Below the pieces are notes generated by a model. It did no database searches and was not told the DNA's origin. It saw nothing but the letters and a program-made list of their open reading frames with translations. A stretch of 64,000 nt of DNA from Caenorhabditis elegans (lineage: Eukaryota; Nematoda; Chromadorea; Rhabditida; Rhabditidae). Position 1 is the stretch's first letter. Every line of letters starts with the position of its first letter. Location: positions 8,180,501 through 8,244,500 of the forward strand of contig NC_003280.10 in assembly GCF_000002985.6 (NCBI RefSeq), given 5' to 3'. Positions 26,865 through 36,753 of the stretch are shown one piece after another. The position numbers and the translations under genes are program-made.

Positions 26865-27519
26865 ATCTAACTTCCCAATTGCAATTGGGATTTCGTTATG
26901 GTTTTCAGCTGTATTTAATTTTTTGTACGTTTTGAATTTTATCACTGGTAAAGTGGTTATTTATGAGGATTAATAAATATATTCTAAACAACTAACTTTT
27001 ATGAGTTTTTTGAGAAAAAAGAAAAAAAAACATTTTTTGAATACTAAAAATTCAATTAATAAAAAAATATATATTGCAATCGTATTTTCCATTATATTAT
27101 AACTGTTTAAATGTCTTCAAATCCTTGCCAACGTTTGGTTTGTCAACTTTTCAATCAAATAACTCGAACACAGACAACTTTGATTTTTGAACTGTCACAA
27201 CAGTTACAAACAATTCGAAATGTTTACAAGTGTTCTCTAGTTGTTCGTACTTTAGTTTGTTCTCCCTTAATATTTTTGTGCACACGAAAAAGTTTCGTTT
27301 AAAACAAAGAAGTGAATCTATTGAAATTCTATTGCGGAAAATATTATTTGTACCGTATCAGTTTTGAACATAAATTAATCAATGAAAAGTAAATAATAAG
27401 GCGATGAGGAAAAATGTCAAGAAAAAATTAAAGATATACATTTAAATTTTTGATTGTTTTTGTGACATACCATGTAGAATTTTGAACACAACTCGAGCAT
27501 CCCGTGCAAATAATTTATT
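26865..27519. other. Convergent 3' region between collagen and 91-aa gene
   Basis: Contains the collagen 3' UTR and the AATAAA signals of both convergent genes (26972-26977 on +, 27514-27519 on -). A perfect 18-bp palindrome (TCCCAATTGCAATTGGGA) lies eight bases after the collagen stop. No gene is supported. Confidence 0.45.
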
Positions 27520-27849
27520 TCATACAGCAGTCGGCGGAGGCTGTAAGAACTGTCGATGCAACGTGTCTCCACACATTTCTTCATCAAAATCATCACATTG
27601 AGAATGACTAAACACTGAATGACGAGCCCAGTTTACTGAATGCCGAGTTCTCTGAAAAATATTTTCTTGGGTTTTTCAAAAATATTAAATTATTCATTGT
27701 TTTACCTCGAGTACTGCGTGCGGTAAATTATGAAGTGATTCAACTTTACAGCAATGAAATACTATGACGACTGCAATTGAGAAAAGGAGCAGAAGGGAAC
27801 ACATTGCAATTGCCAATACGACAAGTAACGTTTCAGGGGATAAAGTCAT
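27520..27849 (-). CDS. Small one-TM protein, 91 residues, unrecognised
   Basis: Two exons (27706-27849 and 27520-27651) join in phase to 91 residues. Residues 7-33 (TLLVVLAIAMCSLLLLFSIA and onward) form one hydrophobic segment, followed by HCC and a polar tail with His/Ser/Asp/Glu and a PPPTAV terminus. The topology suggests a type III or signal-anchored membrane protein with a cytosolic tail. The ATG follows a TTTTTACAG trans-splice acceptor by one base, which decides the start. The stop codon overlaps the AATAAA context (TGAAATAAA). I do not recognise the family. Confidence 0.7.
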
Positions 27850-30161
27850 TCTGTAAAAATGCAACTTTTGGCTCAAGAGCATCAAAAATGTTTGAAAATT
27901 GCTGAATTTGAACTACCACACGAATGACTTCATGTGTTTAAAATTTAGAGTATTTTCGGTAATTCAAAAGTTTCAAGAACTTTCAAGCTCCCGTTTTTGC
28001 ACTGCTTACAAATGGTTACCGTATTTTTCTTCTTTGTACACTAAAGGGGTAAAACTTGAACTTGAATTTCTACTAAAAATCTAAAAATTTCACACATTAT
28101 TTGGAAAAAAATGTCGAGCTTGTCTTCCTCGATTTAGAGAGGGCCAAGGAATTTTATAAATGTCAAAACCAGAACATTATGCGTCATTTTCAGAAATTTA
28201 AAAAATTCGAGTTTTTAAAAACCAACATTTTTTGTTCAGAAAATAATGGTAAAAATATTTCGGAACAAAAATAACTGAAATCAAGAGTAAAATTTTACTT
28301 TAAGCATGTTGGCTGAAAGAGAAAATAATTTGGCATTTTTTGCTTTGGCATTTTTGTTTTTTTGCTTTGAGTGTTTTCAAGTTCCGCTTTCAGAACGTTT
28401 TTTTTTTTCAAAATTGGCTTTGTTTGTGAAATTTTTGATAAACTGTTCTTCACGAAGGGAAAGGCTCATTTCATGTCTCGGCAGTAATCTGTTAACTATT
28501 ATTTTTTAACTTAGGATATGTTCAGTTGCGAGACTTAAAAATATATTTGAAAAGAATAAATCCAAATGGTAAAATTTAACTTGATCTAGAAAACTTATAT
28601 CCGCTTAATTTATTACCCAAAATATTTTGAAAATATGAAAAAAAAACTCTTGGAGATTTCGGAAGGAAAGAAAAAAATTAAACATAATTTTATGTAATTG
28701 AGAAATTGGGAGCTTTCAATCTGCAAAACATTTTCGAATTTTGCAAAAGCTCGATAGAATTGCTTTACAACATTATTTAAAACAATCGTCGAGTTTATTT
28801 TTCCGTATATTCTAAAATAGTTTAGGGATTGAAAAAACGTTGTTTAAAGCAACCAAAAAACAACTTACGTAAAGAAACAATATTTCTCAACGGCTGGCTC
28901 TCTGGAAACGGCAAGCATAAAGAGGGGCGGAAGTCTGAAAACTTTTAGATGAGAAAATAGGAAAAAGGTTTTTGGTAAAAGAAAGGGAAATACTATGTTC
29001 ATATGTTGGTTGAGGGCGGGTGGATTTCACGCTCTAATACCCACATCATCTGAATTTTAGTGGAAGGAGGAGGTTTTTGAGAATGTTACTACCATTATTA
29101 TATATAAAAAAGAATAGGAGCCAGTCTAAGAAAACAATGGGCAGTAGAAAAAATATAAGTTATGTGTGTGTTTTCTACCAGTGAAACAATAAAATAAAAT
29201 TGTTTATTGTGTTTTGTTTTCAAATAGTCCAGAGGTTAACGATTGCGCTAAGAAATTAATAATTGAATTTTGCAAACTATGATAATGCACATAACGCATT
29301 TGAAATTGAAGTTAAATTGCTTTCTGTGAAGTTCCCCAGAAATATCTATTTTAAACATTTGGTTTTTTGAATTTAAAAGTGAAGAAGTGTAAATGGGGAT
29401 GGGGAGAGTAGGAGCCCGTACGAATAAGGCAGATCTTGAAAGAAACTATCATTGTGCACAATTCTTACTCGGAGAAGATACCATTTGAATTTTCCTGGGA
29501 TAATCTCACAAAATGGGTTTTTAAATGGGTTTAAATGGTTACAATGGGTTTCAGGGTTTTTTAAAAGAACTTTTATAAGAAAATCATATAAACATTTTTG
29601 AGTTCACTTGATTAAACTTTGGAAACTCTGTTTGACTTTCATGTATTCTCACAACAAAAACACATGTTCGTGCTTTAAAATGTCCACTTGGAAGAACACA
29701 TTTTGTGGAACACGAAAAAATGTGCAAAAGAATGAAATTGAAAAAAAATTGGTTCCACTTCCCAAAAATATGAATGAAAAAATTCGATTTAACGGTGGGA
29801 AAACTTAATTTTCGTCTTCATATTCTTTTGGTGTACCATGAAGACGTCTGGACCGACATTTTTAAACAATAGAAACGGCTCTGTCGGGCCGTTTCCATTT
29901 TACCATTTATTCATATCCTGCTTTCTCAAGAAAGCCCTCTTTTTGTCTCTATTTGTGTGTTATGAATAAATAAATATAAATACAAATATATAAGGCAGTC
30001 ACTGATTTTGGAGCCAATGAATATTTAACTTCAGACTGGCATGTTCTCATTTCGCAACGCCACGATTTTTTAATCTTTCGAGCTTGTCATGGTAAAATAT
30101 TCATATCCAAAAAATTATATTCTTCAATAATGGATCTTCGAAATATAAAATTAAAAAATGA
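27850..30161. other. Intergenic region, nothing recognised
   Basis: About 2.3 kb of AT-rich DNA between the 91-aa gene and the end of twk-2. A short hairpin GAAACGGC / GCCGTTTC (8-bp arms, 8-nt loop) lies near 29.87-29.90 kb. Several short open frames have no start or splice support. No RNA gene was found. Confidence 0.5.
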
Positions 30162-32251
30162 TTAGGACAAAAAAAGATTTCTCGCAGAGTTTTCTGCTGA
30201 TCGTCGACTCCTCCGGCTATAAATGGATAGAGTATCCATGAATTCTAGTCCATCCATAACATCGGGAGAAAATGCAATAATCCCGTCTTCTTGCTGAAAT
30301 TTTAAGTTTTTAAATCAGAAACGACTTTATAAATTTAAATTCAATACATATCAAAACTAACAGTTTTGTCGACTTCCTCTCTGCCAACCAACATTCCAAA
30401 TCTTGCCAATGCATGCAATTGTCCGACTCCTGACACCAATCCCTGCTTCATATTTAATGATTGAGCCAATTGGAACATTTTTCCAGCTAATTCTTTAGCT
30501 TTTCCAACATGCCGACCCATGTAATGTACTCTATCAATCATTTCAGCAGCTACAATGTCGAGAGTAATTGTTACAAGAATTACGCCAACAGCCAGAAATA
30601 AAACCATATGGATTACGTTCATGTCAGGCTGAAACTTTGTTTTATTCACCTTTTAAAAAATAATCGTGTTCTATAAATGTTTGAAGGTTTCCTAGTTTAA
30701 CACTGAAAAGATATGAAAGTAACTTACTGTCAAATCTCCAAACCCTATTGTAAAAATTGACGTCAATGAAAAATAAACAGAATCCAAGTATGTGATATTA
30801 GAAGTTGAACATAAAATAAATCCGACAACAAGTGGATAAGCAAAGAGAAGACAAACGAATATAGCTGCAGGAATTGCCATATTATTCTGAAAAAAAATGA
30901 TGAGAAATGATAAAATTAAAATAATGATTACTCACATCTCCAAACCAACGTGTTACCAATTGGGCAGCAAACTTGCCAGTATCAGCCATAGTAACAAGAG
31001 TCAGTGGAATTCCGAGTAGAGCATATGCAATTAGACACATTCGACCATATGCTGATACGGGAAAAATATATCCATACCCTGGAATAGGCATGGTGAAAGA
31101 CGGGAAACATATAATTTTTAAAGATTATAAGTAATTTTTGTACAAATTTTAAGTTAAATAATATGTAGGCTACATAGACTAGTTTTTAAAAAAATATTTT
31201 TGGACATTTTCAGTTCAATTTTTGGTTCAGCTACTTCCAGTCTAAATGATTAAAACATAACGTAAATTTTTTGCCGACTTCCAAAATTAAACTTTATAGA
31301 TATAGTTGATTATAGGTAAATGCCACTGTTTGTCAAATAAATAGAAAGTTTCAAAAATACAGTCAAAATGGCAATTTCTCAATTTTTGCATAACTTTGCA
31401 AGTCGACAAAAAGCGCTCTACGGCTTTCACATTTTAGAATGCTATAAATTACTCAAAAACGCCCAATATTTTGAAGACTTTTTTCCACACTGAAAAAATA
31501 CCGAATTGTTTGAAAAAATGAAAGTAGTGGTCAAAACTTAAAATTTTGATAGCTTGGAAAAAAACTTTTTTTCAAAACTTGAAATAAGCTTACCAACAGG
31601 TATTACTGTAGTTGTGGTAAACACCAACGCTGACGAGAAAGTCCACATATCTTTTGGTATTTCGTGATTTAGAAAAAAGTATTCAAATGCATGAGCATTA
31701 TGAGCATCTTCCAACATTAAAATTAACTTCTTCGTATATATTTCTATACTTTGTTCCGAATTTTCTATTCCAGAAGTAATATTTCCCATAAATTGTTGCT
31801 TGAGATCTTGAAATTCTCGAATTGCCTTTTCACGTCTTTTGAGCTCTTCTGGATGCTCAATTGATAAGAATAAATATGCTCCACCCAGTGCATAAGTTAC
31901 GCAGCTTAAAACTAGGCCCGTATGCAGGGCAAGAGGTCCAAGGTGCTGAAAATGTTATAATTTAGAAGGGTGTGTGTTTTTATTTTCCAAATTATTTTTT
32001 TAGTAACTTCAAAAGTGAACTGAATTGTGACTGAATTTCAGAGTGCGTGACATACCAGATTTTTGTCTTCCAATAAAATTCTCAACTTGGAACAATGCAA
32101 ATTTACACTGTTGAATTGCAAAATGTGAATACTGAATATTTCAAAAACTTACATATTTATTCAAAAGACTTCTATCAGTCGCAACTTTCTTATCTTTACT
32201 TGTAGCTGATAACATCTGAATCTTAGAATTCTCTTCCATTGAAACCGTCAT
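30162..32251 (-). CDS. twk-2: Two-pore-domain potassium channel TWK-2
   Basis: Six exons (32153-32251, 31594-31945, 30936-31078, 30728-30886, 30362-30649, 30162-30293) encode 390 residues with the TWK layout of two pore loops and four TM segments. TM1 is LALHTGLVLSCVTYALGGAY. The first pore is FTTTTVIPVGYGYIFP and the second FSLTSIFTIGFGDLT. TM4 is VIHMVLFLAVGVILVTITLD. Long extracellular sequence separates TM1 and pore 1, as in K2P channels. Such channels carry background K+ current that sets resting potential of nerve or muscle. In the first filter, Pro occupies the position that is Thr in the usual T-x-G-Y-G. The twk-2 name comes from remembered gene order beside the ifg-1/dab-1 cluster. 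Confidence 0.88.
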
Positions 32252-33673
32252 TTTTAAGAAGAACAAGGAAAAAGTTGAAGAATGAATGTAAGGGAAGAAT
32301 AAGGACCAAAAAGAAAAGGGTGGTTTTTATATATTAAAATATTCAAAAGATCTCATAAAATTGTGAGGGCGCAGACATAAAATACTAATTGGATGGCGTA
32401 TAGGCAAGAGTCTCTTGAATTTTTGAAGATGGGGTCACTAATTACACGTCTTGCAATTCTTTTAGAATGTTCAAAATGGATCAAAGCGATGTATCACTTG
32501 TGGGATTTTTATCTTTTTTTTTACATATTTAGTCATATTAGTGAAGCAATATAATACATAGAGTATATGAAATTAGTACAAAATAATATCACTAGACATT
32601 TTGAGAACAATCCAAATGCTTAAAGTAAGTTTAGGCAAGCACAAAAAGAAAACTACCAAACCGATATAATTTCTAAATAGTATTTCCTTTTAACTTGGTC
32701 TTCTTACGTTTTACACCGAGAATTCCAAATTTGCAATTGAGACAACTGGCTGAGTTGTCGCTCGCTAAGATTTCAATAAGAAATGTTAACCTAGTTCATA
32801 AAGTGAGCTAAAAAACCCAATAGAACAATGAAATAGAATATCCATTTCTTTTCCCAACCAGCACGAAACTTTTTCGAGGTCCCCTTAAATTGTTTCTTAT
32901 ATCTCTTCGTCTTGTGCACTCTCTCGGCTTCATCAGAAATGCAACGTCTCACCTTGTTTCCGTCATTCAACTTTATTATTTTTGGGTATTTTATTATTCG
33001 GAATAGTGCTTTTACATGTAAAAATGTACAGGGATACAATTATAATTCTGCAAAAAAATAGTTACATTGTCTGACAAAATGTAGAAAACCATTCTATGTG
33101 TATTTTATCACTTGGAAATATGAAAATGAAAAAATAGGAAAATATTTAGCTGACTCAAATCATTATCCGAGTTAATTCACCTGTTACTTCAGAATGAAAT
33201 ATGTAAGATAAAGTGATTTATTTTTTGGTCTAGTTTTTCCAATTTTAGACAAATTAGACAGAAATGCTAACGTTTTGTCTGAGGTCTCCAAACGACCAAA
33301 ACTTCTGCATTTTATGGAATTTGACGTTTTAAAAAATTAATGTGTAGTTTTTGCATTAAGAAAACCGAGCAAACAACAGAAAATAGGAGAAAAATGCGAA
33401 GAAATTGTGAGTACGGTAGCTTTGAAGTTTCGGTCGTGTCGGGACCTAGAACAGTAGTTTTTGTACCAAAATTCAATAAATTCTGGAACCAAGAGTGAAA
33501 ATTGCAAAGACTAGATTAAGTTGTGTGTTGTTTCAAAAATATAAAAATACGAATTATTATTTCAATCCACGTTTATTCATGACTATGCTTTTGAAGATAT
33601 TTAAGAGATCACAATAAAATTTGAACAAAGAAAACAAGATATTTCAACAGAAAAAGATCATCCATTAAATGAG
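32252..33673. other. Intergenic region containing one doubtful ORF
   Basis: This stretch holds the twk-2 promoter and the 3' flank of the 97-aa gene. It contains the doubtful tail-anchored open frame described separately. The reverse-strand AATAAA context near 33574-33579 may serve the 97-aa gene. A dispersed-repeat variant (CGTGTCGGGACC) is at 33435-33446. Confidence 0.4.
32791..33039 (-). CDS. Doubtful ORF with C-terminal TM segment
   Basis: An open frame of about 80 codons on the minus strand has a basic, hydrophilic body (HKTKRYKKQFKGTSKKFR) followed by a single hydrophobic C-terminal segment (WIFYFIVLLGFLAHFMN), the arrangement of a small tail-anchored ER protein. No ATG begins the frame. 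A GCAG acceptor at about 33048-33051 could bring in a first exon from upstream, but no matching exon was found. An internal AACAAG/GTGAGA site could also end it early. It may be part of an unresolved gene or chance. Confidence 0.25.
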   Translation of the reverse strand: MYPCTFLHVKALFRIIKYPKIIKLNDGNKVRRCISDEAERVHKTKRYKKQFKGTSKKFRAGWEKKWIFYFIVLLGFLAHFMN

Positions 33674-33967
33674 TCAATTCGATTTCTTGACTTTTTGTTC
33701 CATGAGCTTGATGGCTTCTTTGATAACTTCATCATCTTCTTCATTTTCATCCATTTTCGTCTTTCCTCCATTCAACTTTTTGAGAAGTTTGTCTCTTCGA
33801 CTTTGAATCAATTTTTGTTTTTTCATTGATTGTTTGACTCTCCAATTGAACATGAAAACCACTAAAATTAATGGAATTGTAAGAGCCAACACCGATTCGA
33901 CCGTATAGAATGGGTGATCCAAAATCATCCAATACAACTTTTGAAACTGATTTCGTATATTATTCAT
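33674..33967 (-). CDS. Small one-TM protein, 97 residues, second gene of operon
   Basis: A single-exon frame of 97 residues. A hydrophobic segment (VESVLALTIPLILVVFMFNW) at about 24-43 follows a short N-terminus. A strongly basic, then acidic, likely coiled tail follows (KKQKLIQSRRDKLLKKLNGG; ENEEDDEVIKEA). A TTTTTGTAG acceptor ends directly before the ATG. The poly(A) signal of the upstream RING-CH gene (34090-34095) lies about 120 nt before it, the classic spacing for an SL2 trans-spliced downstream operon gene. The family is not recognised; the charged tail resembles small organelle-membrane proteins, but that is only an impression. Confidence 0.65.
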   Translation of the reverse strand: MNNIRNQFQKLYWMILDHPFYTVESVLALTIPLILVVFMFNWRVKQSMKKQKLIQSRRDKLLKKLNGGKTKMDENEEDDEVIKEAIKLMEQKVKKSN

Positions 33968-34296
33968 CTACAAAAATTGAGAGATAAAAAAAAGTAACTT
34001 AAGAAAAATTAAAATGAAGTAGACAGAGTCTTTACACTGAAAAAGTCTTTACTATTCATAAAATGGATACTGAAGTTATAAATTAAAACTTTATTGATAA
34101 GTACAAATTTGTCGTTTTATTGGTACAACGAAGCTGAAATCACAGAAAATACAGAAAAAACACTGAGATGATAGAGACAAGAGTGTGAGAGAAAGAAAAC
34201 GGAAAACCAGGTCAGTTGTTGGGAGGATAAAGCAAATAAGAGGAGGAGCGACACTTGAGCACTTCAGCAACCCGTATGGAGGACAAGTGAACTGTA

Positions 34297-35926
34297 CTAG
34301 TTGAGAACAGACGATTGGCTGATTTCTTCCCAGTGCATATCGGTTGGAAGTCGTGCCTTGATTTCTCGTCTGAAATTGGCACAATTTGAATATGAAACAG
34401 ATATTCGTAAAATACGTTTTTTGTGACAATTAACTTTAAAGGCACACGTCACTTTTCTGAGCGGGTCTCGCCACAATCACAGCAGTAGTTTAAAAATTTG
34501 TAGAATTTAATAGTAGCCAATTTTATATAGAAAATTAAATTATGAAATTACATATTAAGGGAACAATAAATCATGAGAATGCGTACTTGGTGCATTTTAT
34601 TTGACGCGCGATATCTCTTAGCGAAAAATACAGTAAGAACTCAAATAACAATAGATATTTAAGCTCTTACTGTAGTTTTCGCTAAGAGATATAGCGCGTC
34701 AAATAAAATGCACTAAGTACACATTCTCATGATTTATTGTTCCCGTAATATATTAAGCTGTTCAGAAATTTCCTGAATTTACCTCAAAACGGTATGATTA
34801 TATATTTTTTAATTGGGCTCTAGCAAAAATGTGACCGAAGAGAAACAAATCTATAAATATTGGATACGTACCTTTCTTCATAGTCATCAATACTAACTCG
34901 GAAAATCGAAGAAGCAAGTCTTAGTCCGAGATTTCCGTAGTAGCAAAACCTCCTTCCAGATGCTACAAAACATTTCCACATGGTGCATAGAATTATCTCT
35001 CGGAAAATTCCCCTGAAACAATTACGACGATTTATGGATGTTATTTTCGAGAAGTTTGATTCTATTTCGCTGTTTGAATTGGAGAAAGATAATTTTAAAT
35101 ATTTGGAAACTTCGAATTCATTTAATCAATTATTTCAGTTTCATTTTATGAACATTTCTGGATTTTGTTACAGTTGTATTTTCTATTCCCATCTAATAAT
35201 ACGAGAGGAGAAAAATAAAACAATGTTCAAATTTGTAAAACCCCATGATAGTTTTTTTTTCAGATATTCTTACTTTGTTCCGTTCATCATTCCAACGAAA
35301 CCGGATACAGTTCTCCATGTTATCCATAAATCAACAGTAATTTCCAGCAAGCCAAACTTATCGATTCCAAAGCGAGGAATTGTCCAGGATTTCCATGATT
35401 TGAGTGTTAATTGTTTTTGATATCGTGTTCTGGAAATTGGAATATTCAGAAATTTTCTTCAATAAACTTTAATTAACGTACTGGCACTGAATACACATAA
35501 CTTGTTGTACAGCATTCGCTTTCGAAAACCACATGGCCAGGCATTGATGATGAACCCACTGAAAAAAAAGTTGGAGTGAAAAACTAGAATTATTCGCGAA
35601 AATCGAACAGTTTCTCAAGGTTATAACAAAAATTTTTCAAGGTTCCTGAACTTTCCTAGTTAATTTTAATATCAATTTTCGCAATATTTATTTTGATTCG
35701 ATAAGCATATTGATTCATGTATCTCTTTTTTAATTTAACACTCATAAATTTAATTTTTCTATTCAATAAGCATAAAAAACATTTTTCGAATATGAAATCT
35801 CACGTGAATAGATCCTCGACATCGACACGGATGAACGAAGCTTAACGCATTATCACTTTCCGTTCCGAAGCAGAATTTACAATATTTCTCGGTTTCCTGC
35901 TCATTTCCGTCGATTTCTAACGCCAT
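34297..35926 (-). CDS. RING-CH (MARCH-type) E3 ubiquitin ligase
   Basis: Five exons (35804-35926, 35482-35558, 35274-35429, 34872-35012, 34297-34369) join in phase to 189 residues. The N-terminal RING-CH domain (about 16-68) has the C4HC3 pattern: CKFC, CRCRG, then WVHHQCLAMWF and CIQC. In MARCH-family proteins this domain recruits an E2 to ubiquitinate membrane substrates. After the RING the protein has TRYQKQLTLKSW and amphipathic, mildly hydrophobic stretches (LLEITVDLWITWRTVSGFVG) instead of four clear TM helices as in MARCH5. It is the upstream gene of a likely two-gene operon. Its fourth intron carries a palindromic repeat element. The start was chosen because the RING follows within 16 residues and the frame upstream has no acceptor. 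Confidence 0.82.
34552..34751. repeat. Palindromic repeat element in RING-CH intron
   Basis: Two inverted arms of about 80-85 bp (34552-34641 and about 34663-34751) share GGGAACAATAAATCATGAGA, then a TTTATTTGACGCGC region and TCTCTTAGCGAAAA, with a few mismatches. A loop of roughly 25 nt separates them. Transcribed, it would fold into a long hairpin inside an intron. It resembles a common palindromic repeat family in the C. elegans genome, by memory. Target duplication is unclear. Confidence 0.8.
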
Positions 35927-36730
35927 CTTCCGTAACGGTTTGTTTATTTGTTTTTTTTTAATATAAAATCTGATTTCCAAAGAGGAAACCGGATTTCTTT
36001 GGTAGATACTTGAAAAGCGATGTGATGAGGGAGAAATAGCGTGCAAAGAGAGGAGAGTTGTGTCGATTTACGCGAGTTGGAACTATGGCAGGCAACTTGT
36101 CGCTACGAGACCCATTGTCTCTTGGCTCAGCCTAAATTTATATCGATTTTTCGGAAAAAAACAAACGTTTTGTTGTTTTTTAAACTTGATTTTTGTTTCA
36201 TAGGTTCAAAATTTTAAATTTCGATCAATATTTATTTCTTCAATGTTTTGAAATCAGGCATTTCGAAATTTATTGATTTCCGGTTGCGAAATTGGTTAAG
36301 ACTTTGTTTACTTTCTGTTCTGACTGGCGATATCTTTGGAATTTACTCATAATTTTTGTTAAGTTCTTACAGATTCACACGGACTAAACGTAAAACCACT
36401 TCTATGCGATTGTATTTTATAGTTTTCATCGATCCATGTAATTTCTCTCGGTGTGCACGTTCTTTAAATTCTGTCGATACATGCACATCTTCTGCTCTTG
36501 AGTATGAAGGAGACGATGTGCAGTCATTTTTTATTGTTGACATCACCAGTTTAAATAATCGATATTCTAAACGCTGCGTTCTGCACTTTTTCTGTTCTTG
36601 CTATCTGTAGAGAAAACACTTTTACCTTCACTCTGCTCTTATTTTGAAAAATAACGTTATTCCTCCTCCCTCAATTTCCCCTTCTCTAATTATTCTCTAT
36701 CGTTTTTTATTTTATTAAAACTCTTTTCAG
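35927..36730. promoter_or_regulatory. Divergent RING-CH operon / ifg-1 intergenic region
   Basis: About 800 bp between the divergent starts of the RING-CH gene and ifg-1. The ifg-1 side ends with CTCTTTTCAG at 36730, a trans-splice acceptor about 23 nt before its ATG. No open frame here has gene support, and no specific factor site could be named. Confidence 0.45.
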
Positions 36731-36753
36731 TGACTTCCTCAAACTGAAAGATT

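Noticed and set aside
36356-36610. 84-codon plus-strand frame in the RING-CH/ifg-1 spacer
   Set aside because: It has no recognisable motif, sits in promoter space, and ifg-1 has its own trans-splice acceptor after it.
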